DNA of 64,000 nt from NCBI RefSeq assembly GCF_000001735.4, contig NC_003070.9, forward strand, positions 19,019,971 to 19,083,970. Reading direction: 5' to 3'. The position numbers and the translations under genes were made by a program. Below the pieces are notes generated by a model. It was not told where the DNA came from. It did not search any database and saw only the letters and a list, made by a program, of their open reading frames with translations. Position 1 is the first letter of the stretch, and each line of letters opens with the position of its first letter. Source of the DNA: Arabidopsis thaliana. Lineage: Eukaryota; Streptophyta; Magnoliopsida; Brassicales; Brassicaceae. This document shows positions 35,640 to 48,351 of this stretch, piece by piece.

Positions 35640-36594
35640 ACAATTAACAAAAGTTAGTGACGAAAAATTAAAGTTCTCATATTGCATTAAACCATCCATC
35701 AATCCCACTCTTAATTAACTATCTTCAAAATAAAAGAAAAAAAATACAAATCATGTTAATGTATCAAACACTACTTTTATTTTATTTTGCTATTTTTTAT
35801 AGTCATTATCTGATATTTGTAACTTAGCTGTTTGCTATTTAACATTTTTTAGTTTAGTATTTTAACTTAATCTTCTCTTATTATTACATTTTTTGGTTTA
35901 CATGATATATGATTTTTTTTGTACCTTATGATAAATTGGTAACATTAATAATGACATACACATTTTTCAAGTAAGTTTTTTTGTGATCTTATATATACCA
36001 AAGAATTCAATACAAGACACTTTCTCCAATATGGGTATATGTAAATGCAAAGAGAGATACCTAAAAGTGTTGACTTAAATGACTCTTTAATTTTTTGCTT
36101 TTTGTTTTCTCTTTTGGTATAAAACTTTTGAAATAAATGAGTAGATAGTTATACATTTGTTATTCAAATTATTACAATTCAATATTTAGTCATGAGCTTA
36201 TCATGATGTGACTAGAGTACTAGATTAGGAAAATACATGGAATAAGGAATAGTTTGCTTATAATCAAGTTAGATAAGTTTCAAACCACATAAGTAATATA
36301 ATTGCATAACATTGTATTATATATTGTTGTTGTAATATTTTATGATAGTTAAAAAAGAATATAATCTTGGATATATAGATAAGAAGATTTATACATGAAA
36401 AAAGTATAATTGATTTTTGAATCAAAGGTAAATCTAACTAAAAAAAAATAATTATAGAAAATAAATATAATTTTATTAACTATATAATAACATACACAAA
36501 TATGAACATACATTACCAATAAAAATAGTTAAAATATAATTATTTTTAAACTATTTTCAAAATAAACTCACGCGTAGCGTGGATACTCTCCTAG
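35640..36594 (+). mobile_element. Helitron-like element, copy 2
   Basis: Ends with hairpin CACGCGTAGCGTG (36569-36581), GATACTCTC, then CTAG followed by T: the Helitron CTRR|T terminus. Its interior (ATCTTCAAAATAAAAG..., AAACACTACTTTTATTTTA, TGTTTGCTATTTAACA, GTGTTGACTTAAATGA) parallels copy 1 at reduced identity, so the two are separate insertions or an old tandem of one family. The left boundary is estimated. Confidence 0.65.
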
Positions 36595-36599
36595 TATTA

Positions 36600-37457
36600 A
36601 TAATAAAGATCAAACTTGTAGTTAAAACACTTAACACTAAAATTAGCTGAAATAGCTAAGAAAAATAGTTGTCAAATGTGGCATAGCTTGTGGTTATAAA
36701 AATTATGATAGAAGATGTGGCTTCTGGCTATTGCTCAATGTTTTACAAAGTAAGCATGCCATTGCTTCCGAAGAGAAGATGTTGTAGGCAAACATGTTGA
36801 GACAAATGATGAATTGATCAGAAAAAAATCGAGACTTTATCTTTCAAACATGATGTCAGAGATGAAACTTTTAAGTACGACTTTGAAAATGTGCATTCTG
36901 TTAAAGAATAAATTGATGGTTTGTACTTTGTAGAATTCATCAAAAAAAAAAATGAAGAAGACAATTTAATTAAAATGAATATATAATTTATAAATTAATC
37001 ATATCTATAATAAGAAGAACTTGTGAAATTTTTATACTGTATGTAACACGAATAATTCTTAAGAAACATATATATTTTATTATTTACCATGTTTTGTCAT
37101 TTATGCAGGAAAATTAAATACCATTACACAAAATTTAACCTTATACAAAAACCAAAAATTAGGCACTGTTTTGAAAATAAGAAGTTGAGAATTTTTAAAA
37201 CCTCATTTCCCAAAAATAATTTTTCACATATCACTATTATATTTTGAATATTGAAATAGACTCTAAAGAAAACATGACTCGAGTAAACAACCACTACTAG
37301 TCGTTGACAAAATAAGAAAAGAGACACCCACTAGTCACTATGTATTAATTAATGGATATCGTAAAAAAGATCCAATGAGGTAAATGGCAGAGTCGTAATA
37401 AAAGAGGGAAGCAGCGGTTTCATCACGAACTTAACACAAGACAGCTTTTATTTGAAA
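36600..37457. other. Intergenic, nothing recognised
   Basis: AT-rich spacer between the Helitron block and the leader of the coiled-coil gene. No gene seen. Confidence 0.4.
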
Positions 37458-37742
37458 ATGGCTCCACTTCACGAGGCTTCTCTTTCTCCATTATCTCTCT
37501 CTCTCGCCGTAGGCTTTACTCGAGAACCAGACCCAAAGATCACACCATTATATATAATATACACATTGGATTATAAAAAAGCACAATCTTTGAATGATTT
37601 CTCCAAGGTTGTCTCTTTTCTTCTCTGCTTTCGAGTGATTCTATTTTCCAACGGTAACAAAAGGGTTCTTCTTTTTTCAAAATCCGACAGAGAAAGATCA
37701 GAGCTTTCTTCTTCTTCTGACAATCATCATCATCAGATATAG
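37458..37742 (+). CDS. Possible long upstream ORF (94 codons) in the leader of the coiled-coil gene
   Basis: An ATG at 37458 opens 94 codons (MAPLHEASLSPLSLSLAVGF and onward) and stops 67 bp before the ATG at 37810. The peptide has no recognisable family. If transcription starts upstream of 37458 it would be a long uORF; if it starts later the frame is chance. The translation is mostly low-complexity Ser/Leu. Confidence 0.2.
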   Translation: MAPLHEASLSPLSLSLAVGFTREPDPKITPLYIIYTLDYKKAQSLNDFSKVVSFLLCFRVILFSNGNKRVLLFSKSDRERSELSSSSDNHHHQI

Positions 37743-37809
37743 AGACAAAGACAACGACTAAGAAAGAGACTTTCTCTGCTTTATTTGTTAAAGTCGGCGG
37801 TGAATAGTA

Positions 37810-39612
37810 ATGGAGAGACGTAACGAAGCGTTGATGATTAGGAAATCGAAGTGGCAGTACCCACAAGTGGGTTCTCCGACGCCGAGGATTCTTCAGTTGC
37901 CACGGAGGCATAGTGTTCGACGAAATGCTTCAAAGGGCTTGAAGACAACAGTTTCTTCGTCGTCTCAGAAGGATCGGAGAGTGAAACTGGAGGTTTTGTT
38001 TCATCAAGAGAGGACTTTTGATCGGGGGGCATCGATTGTGATGGTGAATGATAATGGTGGTGAGAAGAAGGATGAAGAAGAGGGAAGGAGAAGAGGGAAA
38101 GTTGCAGATGGGAGAGAGATTGGTGTGTCTGGGTTGTCTTCTTCTTCTGCGGTTGATGAAGTTGAGGAAGCTAAGTGGAGGTTTCAAGCGGAGATGTTGA
38201 GATCAGAGTGTAATTTGTTAAGAATAGAAAAAGAGATTGCTTTGAAGAAGATGGAGAGGAGGAAGAAGCGAATGGAGCGGACGCTGAGATCTGCTGTTCT
38301 TACTCTTCTATCTGTAAGTCAAATTTGGTTTGTGTGTTTGTGTTTGTGTTGTGTGAGAGTTTTGAGTTTGAAGCTGTTCTATGTTGGTGTTTTTTGATTT
38401 AGGGGAAAGAGAGAATCTCTGAAGGGACGAAAGAGAGCAAGGTTTTGGAAGATGAGATAAGCTATTTGGTTGAGAAACTGAATGAGTTAAAGTCTCCAAA
38501 GGTTAAGGACATGGAAGCTAGAAACTTCAAACATAATTTTGATAAGCAAGCTTCTGTTTTAAGAAGAGAGCTAGAGAGGTTCGATGAAGCAGTTTCCGAA
38601 GAGGTTTGTGTCAAAGGGATTCAGAAAATGGCAGAGGCTAGCTTCTCCGTCCATTCTGATCAAAACGCTCTTAGGAACAATAATGGAAATGTGAGTGTAA
38701 CAATTCTCTCTAAATGGCCTAAGTCCTTTTTAGCATGGTTCTGATTTTGATATTTTGACTGCAGATAGATACATTGAGTAGTAAAATGGAGGCGTTGTCA
38801 AAAGGGGTTTTGTTGGAAAGAATGGAGAAAGAATATGGATCGAGTCTCGTTGCACCGTCTTCAAGCTCTGTACAAGACATGTATTGTAAGGTAAATTTGT
38901 GAAAACGAATTCTCTAGTCTATATATGAGCTCAAATGAAGTTTGTGAAGGTTAATGTTTACGTTTTGCAGGGAATTAAAGCGCATGAGGAAAAGAAAGAC
39001 TGTTCTAGACACTGCAAAGTAGTTATGAGGAAGATTGCGGATGAAGTAAGAGCTGAAGCAGAGCAATGGTCACAAATGCAAGAGATGTTGAATCAAGTGA
39101 GAAAAGAAATGGAGGAACTTCAATCTTGTCGTGATTTCTGGCAAAACCGCGCCCTCGAAGCAGATTCCGAGATACAAAATCTACATTCCTCTGTAAGATA
39201 AAAATTACACACCATAGGTTCTTCTCCATATAGCATAAGTCGGTGACTCAACTAATGTTGAAATCCTTTATTATTGACTCTGTTTTAGGTTGAAGGATGG
39301 CGAAGAAAGGCGTTATCATCAGAGGCAAAGTTGAAAAACCTACAAGCAGAGGTTTGCGGATTACAAGAAGAGATCAAGAGACTGAGAAAGGAAGATAAGT
39401 TAGAACCAGAGAAGAACAAATTGCCATCAGAGTCAGAGAAAAGGGTATTGATTTGTCGGTTAAAAGAAAACCGACATAGCAACAATGGAGATTGGTCCAA
39501 GTACAGTGAAGGAAGAACAACAAAACCGTCGAGCTCGAGACCGCCTTTGAGGGAAGTTAAGAACAGTTCAGTCATAGCAAGGCAGAGAAACTCCAATATC
39601 ATGAAAATGTAA
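37810..39612 (+). CDS. Coiled-coil, 'myosin-related' protein
   Basis: 487 residues from five exons: 37810-38313, 38403-38690, 38765-38890, 38971-39192, 39289-39612. The first 110 residues are basic and disordered (RKSKWQYPQVGSPTPRILQL, RRHSVRRNASKG). Long heptad-rich helices follow (EEAKWRFQAEMLRSECNLLR, KIADEVRAEAEQWSQMQEML, LQAEVCGLQEEIKRLRKEDK). The C-terminus is basic (SSRPPLREVKNSSVIARQRN). 'Myosin-related' reflects generic coiled coil, not a motor domain. Matches At1g51405 from memory. A structural or cytoskeletal role is only a guess. Confidence 0.85.
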
Positions 39613-39914
39613 CCTTATTTTTTCTGACAAAAACCGGTTTTTGTTTCTCTGGTTAATAAATTTACGAATTGAGTTCAAGTATTGGTTTTTTGTTAATGAA
39701 TAAACGTACGGACGAGAGAATAAGAGGAGTCAGAGTCACACACTTGGTTGAGAAATGTCCCGTTGGAAAACTCTAACGAACTCTCCTAAAAATGGCGCGC
39801 TTGAAACCCAAAAACAGAACAGGAAAAATAAAAAGGCAGAGAGGCTAAGAATATCTAAGTTTTGAAGAATTCAAACACAGAAAGAAAAAGAGAGAAAATA
39901 AATCTGAAAGAAGA

Positions 39915-41454
39915 ATGAGCAGCGAAGAAGAGAAGACAGTGTGTGTGACAGGAGCTTCAGGTTACATTGCTTCATGGATCGTTAAGCTTCTTCTTCTCCG
40001 TGGTTACACCGTTAAAGCCTCTGTTCGTGATCCAAGTCTGTCTCTTTTCTCTATTCAATCTCTTCCAAATCTTGTATATAACGGATCTAATATAGTTTCT
40101 CTTAGGTTTAAATAGAAGAGTCATGTTCATGATTCGGATTTAGATTTTTTAATGAAATTTGAAGAAAGATGAGAAACAATTAAAGATCTTGTAATTTTCA
40201 AATGATTCAAGATTCATAGATTTGTTTACTCTGTATATATGGTTCAATGGAACAGATGATCCAAGGAAAACAGAGCATTTGCTTGCATTGGAAGGAGCAG
40301 AGGAAAGGCTTAAATTGTTCAAAGCAAACTTGTTAGAAGAAGGCTCTTTCGATTCAGCAATCGATGGTTGCGAAGGAGTTTTCCACACCGCATCGCCATT
40401 CTATCATGACGTCAAGGACCCTCAGGTGTCTCTCTCTCTCCCTCATTTTGGCGCATACTCTTGTTATGGATCTACCATTTTTGATTGATTTGTGGTTTGG
40501 TTTTTTCGCAGGCTGAGTTACTTGATCCGGCAGTGAAAGGAACAATCAATGTTCTAAGCTCTTGTTTGAAGACTTCCTCGGTTAAGAGAGTCGTCTTAAC
40601 CTCATCGATAGCAGCTGTTGCTTTCAATGGAATGCCTCGAACACCCGAAACCATAGTTGACGAAACTTGGTTCGCCGATCCTGACTATTGCAGAGCTTCC
40701 AAGGTAAATCAAAATGAATTCTGGTTGCGTGATGTTGAAGTTATCACTCTGTTTTTGCTGAATCACTATTTTTCTTCGTCTCAAAAGCTATGGTATGTAC
40801 TCTCGAAGACATTAGCTGAAAACGCAGCGTGGAAATTCGCAAAAGAGAACAATTTACAGCTGGTTTCGATAAATCCGGCTATGGTGATTGGTCCTCTCTT
40901 ACAGCCAACGCTAAACACTAGTGCTGCTGCAGTACTAAGCTTGATCAAAGGTAAAGAAAAAATACATAAGCATTGATTTGATTCAAAGACTTACCTAATA
41001 TTAAACATTGGCTTACATTTTCAGGAGCACAAACGTTTCCTAATGCGACGTTCGGGTGGGTTAACGTTAAAGATGTAGCGAACGCTCATATTCAAGCGTT
41101 TGAGAATCCAGATGCTGATGGGAGATACTGTTTAGTGGAGAGAGTTGCTCATTACTCTGAAGTTGTTAACATTTTGCATGATCTTTACCCTGATTTTCAA
41201 CTCCCTGAGAAGTTAGTGTTTCTTTTTAGTGTCTCTTTTTTGTCTTTCTAGAAATTGATAATTAAAAGACAAGATCTTTGAAAATAATCAATTAAAATTT
41301 TTGTTGTAGGTGTGCAGATGAAAAGATATATATTCCAACATATAAAGTGTCTAAAGAGAAAGCAGAGTCTCTTGGGGTTGAGTTTGTGCCATTGGAAGTT
41401 AGCATTAAAGAGACTGTAGAGAGCTTGAGAGATAAAGGGTTCATCAGATTTTGA
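39915..41454 (+). CDS. DFR/CCR-like NAD(P)-dependent reductase (extended SDR)
   Basis: 325 residues from six exons: 39915-40035, 40256-40425, 40512-40703, 40788-40950, 41025-41211, 41310-41454. The N-terminal [14 protein letters not shown] is the Rossmann dinucleotide loop (GxxGxxA). [10 protein letters not shown] and the active-site YVLSK (Y and K four apart) follow, as does [13 protein letters not shown]. This is the dihydroflavonol reductase / cinnamoyl-CoA reductase / CAD-like family. The strict CCR signature NWYCYGK is absent (LWYVLSK here), so it is probably not a lignin CCR. The substrate is unknown. Matches At1g51410. Confidence 0.9.
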
Positions 41455-42257
41455 GTTCTATCCACAAAACGAAAACTCAAACCTGCCAGAACCAGACTTG
41501 GATATGTTTGTGTTTTACTCCCAAGTTTTTTATTTATTTATTTATTTATTTTTATTTTTTATTTTTTATAACTTAATTCAAATATGGAGTGTGTTGCCTT
41601 TGATATTATGAGCATTATTTCATCATCTTGGACTGATGGAATTAAATTATTATTATTTTCATTCGGAATTTGTATTGGAATGAAGTTTCCTTTTTAAAGT
41701 TGTTACAATATAATAAAGCCAATTGTCAATTTTATTAACTTTATCTATTTTTTTAGTCTTAGCAAAATTATAAGGTCTACATGTATGTACTTAACATTTC
41801 TACAAATAACAAATAGTATAGTAAAACCTCTATATGCTTTGGATGTATGTTATTAAAATTTGTAGTTTTAGACTTAAACATTTAATATTTAGAAGAGAAA
41901 ATATATTTTTTGACAATGAATAACAAAGATTATAGAATTCACATATTTAAAAGATATACATAAACTCAAAATTTATAAATAGTTACATCAATCAATCCTA
42001 CTATATTATTTGGGAAGTACATTTTAAATGTAACCTTAATTTTTGTAAGTAATTACATAGGTATGCCATTAGAAATAAAATTTTAAAAAGTAAATTAATT
42101 TATCTCTTTAAAGATTAAAAAGTCAAATACTAATTTAATTAATTAAATTAATTAAAAAACGAAATACATTATTAATTTCCAAAAATAATAGCCAATCAAA
42201 ATCAACATATAAGATGTGATATCTAAATTTTAATTAATTTAATTTAATTAGAAAAAC
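41455..42257. other. AT-rich flank with ATTT microsatellite and partial repeat copy
   Basis: An (ATTT)n tract lies at about 41529-41570 in the 3' flank of the reductase. At about 42157-42235 there is a partial, diverged copy of the start of the 694-bp unit that follows (AAATACATTATTAATTTCC...). No gene. Confidence 0.6.
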
Positions 42258-43646
42258 GAAATACATTATTAATTTCCAAAAAAGTAACCAATTAAAATCA
42301 ACAAATTATATTTGGTATCTAAATTATCATATTAATTTTTTTATTAATTATTATAGTTCACTTCTCATCTTTATATGATTCTATTTTTGCGGAAAAATAA
42401 TATCATCACTATAAAAAAATAATTAGAGTTTTTTCGCATATGCCATAATTTGAATTTTTAAAAACGAATATAAACTGTTCAATACATGAAATAATATTAT
42501 AACAGGTGAAAAATAGATTTAAGAAAACTTTCTACTGAGTAACGGGACATAATTTGAAATATTTATATTCAATTTCATACATATTATATAGAAAATTTAT
42601 AATCTTATATACTACAATAATTAATAACATATTAGATGTGATTCAATTTTTAATACAATCTGGAAAATCTTAGAATTAACGGGTTTAGATCGATATTAAT
42701 ACAAGATAGTATACTACAGGTAAAACTCTTAAATTAACAATCAAACTACAAGTGTATAATCTTAAACACTAAACAATATAGATCATATCAACAAAACATA
42801 TACAACTCACAGTTTACTATACATTTAAAATCAAATAAAATAATATCATATATTTTTAAATCATCTTTACAATACAAGTTTTTAGTTTAACTAAAATATA
42901 AGCCTACCTGCGGTATACTGCAGGTTAATCTCTAGATTATAGGGCTTATTGGAAATACATTATTAATTTCCAAAAAAGTAACCAATTAAAATCAACAAAT
43001 TATATTTGGTATCTAAATTATCATATTAATTTTTTTATTAATTATTATAGTTCACTTCTCATCTTTATATGATTCTATTTTTGCGGAAAAATAATATCAT
43101 CATTATAAAAAAATAATTAGAGTTTTTTCGCATATGCCATCATTTAAATTTTTAAAAACGAATATAAACTGTTCAATACATGAAATAATATTATAACAGG
43201 TGAAAAATAGATTTAAGAAAACTTTCTACTGAGTAACGGGACATAATTTGAAATATTTATATTCAATTTCATACATATTATATAGAAAATTTATAATCTT
43301 ATATACTACAATAATTAATAATATATTAGATGTGATTCAATTTTTAATACAATCTGGAAAATCCTAGAATTAACGGGTTTAGATCGATATTAATACAAGA
43401 TGGTATACTACAGGTAAAACTCTTAAATTAACAATCAAACTACAAGTGTATAATCTTAAACACTAAACAACATAGATAATATCAACAAAACATATACAAC
43501 TCACAGTTTACTATACATTTAAAATCAAATAAAATAATATCATATATTTTTAAATCATCTTTACTATAAAAGTTTTTAGTTTAACTAAAATATAAGCCTA
43601 CCTGCGGTATACTGCAGGTTAATCTCTAGATTATAGGGCTTATTGG
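42258..43646 (+). repeat. Two-copy tandem duplication, 694-bp period, Helitron-derived
   Basis: 42258-42951 and 42952-43646 are near-identical; I see only scattered single-base differences (for example CATAATTTGAAT versus CATCATTTAAAT, and GATCATATC versus GATAATATC). Each unit ends with the hairpin CCTGCGGTATACTGCAGG, then TTAATCTCTAG, a Helitron-type 3' end (CTAG at 42932-42935 and 43626-43629), plus about 17 bp of flank. The flank inside the unit means the DNA was duplicated as a block rather than inserted twice. Confidence 0.88.
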
Positions 43647-44621
43647 ATCTAAAGACGGATCATCAAAGATTTCTTAAACTGAAGCAAAATATATTGAATA
43701 TTCAAATATCTATCTGTTATCAAATTATAAACAAATAAGTCAATTTAATATTTTATATACGAAATCAATTAAATCTTAATCACATAAAAATTAGTTTTTA
43801 ATTTTTTATCGCAATATCAATGTTTTCTTATCTCTATAGTATTTTTGCAAGACTTTTTTGGTGGATTTGGATAAAAGTGCATTCGGGTCATATGGTACAT
43901 TCTCCTATCAAATAAATATGGTGCACTCCTATGTTATTAGCTAAAATATTTAGATTATAATTCAGAGTCATATCATTAATAAAACTAATATTAATAAAAT
44001 AAATGATTTTTTAGCAAGACGGATTTGGAGGGACGGGTTTTTGAATCAACATTAATAAAAAAGTAAAATATAATTAATCCACCGTTTTAATATGGGTTAA
44101 ATCTTTAATTTATTATTTTCTAAGACCACTAATATTAAACATATCAAATCATCCTAATTTAGAAAAAATTATATAAAACCAAAAATGTTATGTGGTATGT
44201 ATAATGTTACTATATATAAAATTAAACTATAAAATATAAATGTATTAGAGAATGATACAATTTGCAAAACTTTTATATAAAAAAAATAATTCTTAAATTT
44301 TAAAAATTACTACTTTAATAAAAATCATGGGACGGGTAAATAAATTAAAGAACGTGTTTTATTTTGGAATTGGGTTATATGGTTGATGTATTTGAATCAA
44401 TATTTATAAAATTTTAAAATATTATTAATATGCTATTTTAATAGGGGTTAAAACTTCAGTTTTTTTAACAATTGTCTCATGAATTCGTGGTATAGCGTTA
44501 CTTAATAACAATTATAAACGGTAAAATATAAATATTTTGTAAAAATAAAATTTGCAAGTTTTAATATATATTACTTTTAAAAAATAAATCGTCCCGCGGT
44601 ATACCGCGGGTTAAAATCTAG
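43647..44621 (+). mobile_element. Helitron 3' end and adjoining body
   Basis: CCCGCGGTATACCGCGGG (44593-44610) is a perfect 18-bp palindrome. It is followed by TTAAAATCTAG and T, so the CTAG|T terminus at 44621 is typical of Arabidopsis non-autonomous Helitrons (HELITRONY/ATREP-like). The 5' end was not located; the body from 43647 is AT-rich with repeated GGGACGGGT-containing blocks and no coding sequence. The hairpin is related to those of the tandem units next door. Confidence 0.7.
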
Positions 44622-44881
44622 TCGTTGTATTTAAAAAGCATATACGACTATTGAAATAAAAATTATGCATATTCAAAATTTGAAAACTTACATAAAATTT
44701 AAGCAATATTTATGAAAAACACTAAAAACAGATATATGAAAGTTTCAGGACTATATTTTTATATAAGGAATATAGTCCACAGTATTCTTTTTTTTTTAAA
44801 TTACTTTTATTTAAAAGTCTTCCAGTATATAGTTTGGCTTATTTTTCTTTGTAATGAAGGGAATTAACAAAAAAAAAAGAT

Positions 44882-46737
44882 TCAGATGATCCAGTTGCTA
44901 TCATCCTTAATCTCTGTTTCCTCCGACCATATTTGCTGCACATGTTCCCACACAAACCCTTCTCCTTCCTGCAATATTTCAATATAAGTTTCAATCCTCA
45001 AGAACCAGAAGAATCTACTCTTTATACTAATAGTGCTCTTAATCATCTCTTACCTTTGAGGTGAATTTGACAGTTGTTGTGCAACATTTCCTCTCATCCC
45101 CTGCAATATCCACAATATCATTGATTACGGAAGATATTAATATTGGATGTGAGTGTAACATATTAAGGATTTCTAGCTTTAACTACCAGTCTGCTCCCAT
45201 TTATCAAGCTTTACTATCCAAGTCCCTGGAGTTGTGTCTGTTGCCAAGACCTGATCAGTCCAAACACGAAACTTCTTCCCTTTTTTGTCTCCATAGTACT
45301 TGCCAAGCTCATCAATGGTGTCTCTGAGAGACTTTTCAGCACCAGATGGATGAACAAAGACACCAGAAGGATGCTGAAGTGGTTTGACAAAAGATAAAAT
45401 AATCATTTAGTCGATAAAGTAAGAATTTGCAGATACAGAGAGAAACAAGGTTATTATACTCACACATGAAGCTTTGAGACTTGATGTGTATGTCGTACAG
45501 TTCTCAACTTCACCTCGTCTCCATCTCTCGTAGAACAAGAAAAACTTCACAACCTCATGACCCGGGTTCACATTATCCGCCTTGCACTCCAAGAAGTCAG
45601 AAACATCTCTTGGAGAAAGATTTGGACCAAGCTTAAAGTGACCAATGGCTTGTGTAATCCCACCCGCACACCTCTCACTCGCATGGATTATATTTGCATT
45701 GTCTTTCGCATTTTCAGCATACCACTCCAACAACTCTTCTTGAGCATTGCTTACCTATGAATACAAGAGAAGATTCAAAACATGGAAACAGAATTGCAAA
45801 ACGGATGATCAAGACTGCGTAAAACCAACCATGACACCATAAACATTGGGAATGGTAAATAGTTCAGTATCATTTCCAGAGTCCCCACAAGCAAGAGTGT
45901 TGATAGGGAGCTTTCCTTCAGTCTTGAGCTTCTTTAGCAGATAAGCAAGAGCTTGTCCCTTTCCTCCACCTTTTGCTAAAACATCGAAAGCGTTTCCTCC
46001 ACTGAAAATGAATTTGACATCAACCTGAAAAATAACGCAAACATGTTGTGTAAAATAATAAACAAATTATCACAACAGATCAGGCAAAACAATCTTACCC
46101 CACGTTTCTCTAACCGCGGAGATAGCTCTTTCGTCACTGCCTTAACCTTACTCTTGTCAATATTAAAGCTAAGCTTGTGTGGCCTCTGTTCTGTTTCACC
46201 CTGCATTCAATGATCACACTCTAAGGACAAGTAAACATCTGAGTAAATATTTAGATAGAGACTTTGTTATGTTTAAGTAGAAAGTGTACCTGAAGAGTTA
46301 ACTCAGGGAACTTGCTGGTTTCTTCTTGGACGATTCCTCGGTCCCATTTCTTATTCAAGATTTCAACCCAATTATCATCAGGAACCATTGAGTTACCATA
46401 AGCTATCTCAGTTCCTACAGAAGTAATGATAACATCAGGGGTTAACAAAGGTTTCTCTTTTCTCAGTTTCTTGTACATTGTTTGAGCTCTTCCTGTTGAG
46501 AAAACAAGAAGAGAGTCGTGTCGATAAGCGTCTTCCCACAATGAATTAAACCTCAATAGAGCTAGATTCTCAGGATCTTTATGATGATCAACCTGCAAAA
46601 TCAAAAGCAAAAGAAAAAACTCAAAATCGTTGTTCTGTTCTTAACAGAGGAAGAATCAAGATTTGCGTTTTTACCATGGTTTCGTCAAGATCGGAGACTA
46701 TCATTAGACGAGGAGGAGATGTTAACCGCTCCATCAT
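44882..46737 (-). CDS. SPP1: Sucrose-6-phosphate phosphatase
   Basis: Hydrolyses sucrose-6-phosphate to sucrose, the last step of sucrose synthesis, in the cytosol. Eight exons on the minus strand: 46675-46737, 46290-46592, 46099-46200, 45830-46024, 45464-45754, 45187-45373, 45054-45100, 44882-44968; 424 residues counting the first of two adjacent ATGs. HAD-fold motifs: nucleophile loop DLDET (16-20), FSTGRA (motif II Thr), KLSFNID, and GDSGND (203-208), which binds magnesium. The C-terminal about 160 residues ([20 protein letters not shown] and onward) are the plant SPP extension domain. From memory At1g51420 (SPP1). The nucleophile loop reads DLDET where I remember DLDHT in SPP2-type enzymes; both Asp are kept, so activity is plausible. 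Confidence 0.93.
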
Positions 46738-48351
46738 TACAATCTAAGATTAGATAAACTTTAGATCATTGGAGTCATAAAGATAAGTTTTTTTTAATAT
46801 CAAATCGAAGGAAACGATTCAAAAAATGGGTTCCTTTGACCTAAAGATCACAGCAGATTTGGATTCGTAAAAGGAGGAAACTTTGACGATAAGATCTAGA
46901 GGTAAAGGGTATTTGAGATTGAGAAAAACCTGAGGAATGCGAAAGCAAGAATTGGTTTGTGATGAGAATGAATTTGAGAGAGCAAGAGTGCTAACGCAGC
47001 GAGCAGAGCGGGGGAAGAACAAGTCAATTTTTTCCTCATATTAATTTAAACTTTTTTTATTTTATTTTATTTTTTTCCACGAAATATTATTTTGTTTATG
47101 ACTTATGTTGTCAATTTTTCCACGTTGTTGTACTTATTTAATTAATTAAATAATAGTATATATTTACAATATGACAATTATGACATATTCGTTTTATTAC
47201 ATAAAACTTTTTCCTCTAATTTCAATTTCAACGTGTTAAAAATAAAAATTATTCTTGTATTTTTTTAATTGAGTTTCATTTTTATTCTTTCAATTTTTTC
47301 ATATATATAAATTTTTTGAAAATATATGTTTTACTCCTATTTAAATTGAGTGTGCTTTTAAATTTTCAATTTCTCTCCCGTCTTTTAAACTATATTATCA
47401 ATTTAACGAAAATAAATAATAAATTGGAAAATGAAGTTAATTCAAAATTTACCAAAATAGTTAAGAAAATATTAAGTGTGTATGCATGTGTATACAAAAT
47501 TTTATTTATGTGTATAATAGTTTTCTATATTTTTTCTTGTATCTGTTAAATCTTAACATTTCGTTTTCAATAAAATTTTAACTTCATATGATTTTCTCAC
47601 AAACATGGCTAATTTGTTCGACGCAAATTAAAAAAAAGTTTCATTGAGTGTAATAACTCAGCCCAACTCATTATTCTAATTGGTTGAATGTGAAATTGAT
47701 TGCCTTAACGGATGAAACCAGACCCCCAACGAATATGCTTTACTCTTGGTAAGTTTAAAGGAAAGTCCTTATCATATGAATTTTTCATTCTTGGAATTAA
47801 ACGAATGACCCAGACACTCAATGATACACCAAAAGATATATGTCATGTACTAATATGTTTTGTTATGTAGTTTTTACAAACAGTTACAGCAGTTTTGGCT
47901 ACACGGACGCTGATAATGTCACGTACAAGTTAACCGAAAAAAACTTCAACTGAGCAATATAAATTAGACCCCAGACTATATATCTTGAATTGGTCTTGAT
48001 CATCCAAAAAGTACTTGCTAAAATAAAAATACGAAGTAGAGTAAATAACACATGTAATTCAATAAAAATTGAGATCTAGAGATCCTGAATACTCTCGAGA
48101 TTGGAAGGGAAGAAAAAATGAAAACAGTACTATTGTATTAGGATTGAAGGGTCCATGGCCTACCAAATTGAACAAAAATTAAGATTCAATTCGGTTCACT
48201 TAGACCATGTACATAGGTAATTTATTTTGGGTATTAGTAGCCTAAAAATTATATTTTAATGGATCAAACCATGTATTTGGGCCTGATCCGTATCAATCCA
48301 CTGATATCTTTGAACTCAGTATCGGGTAACGTGGCAACACCCGATTGGTGA
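46738..48351. other. SPP1 leader and intergenic region
   Basis: 46738-47030 probably holds the SPP1 5' UTR; AAAAACCTGAGGAATGCG near 46923 looks like the intron-side edge of a leader exon on the minus strand. 47040-48340 is AT-rich with no gene seen. Confidence 0.4.
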
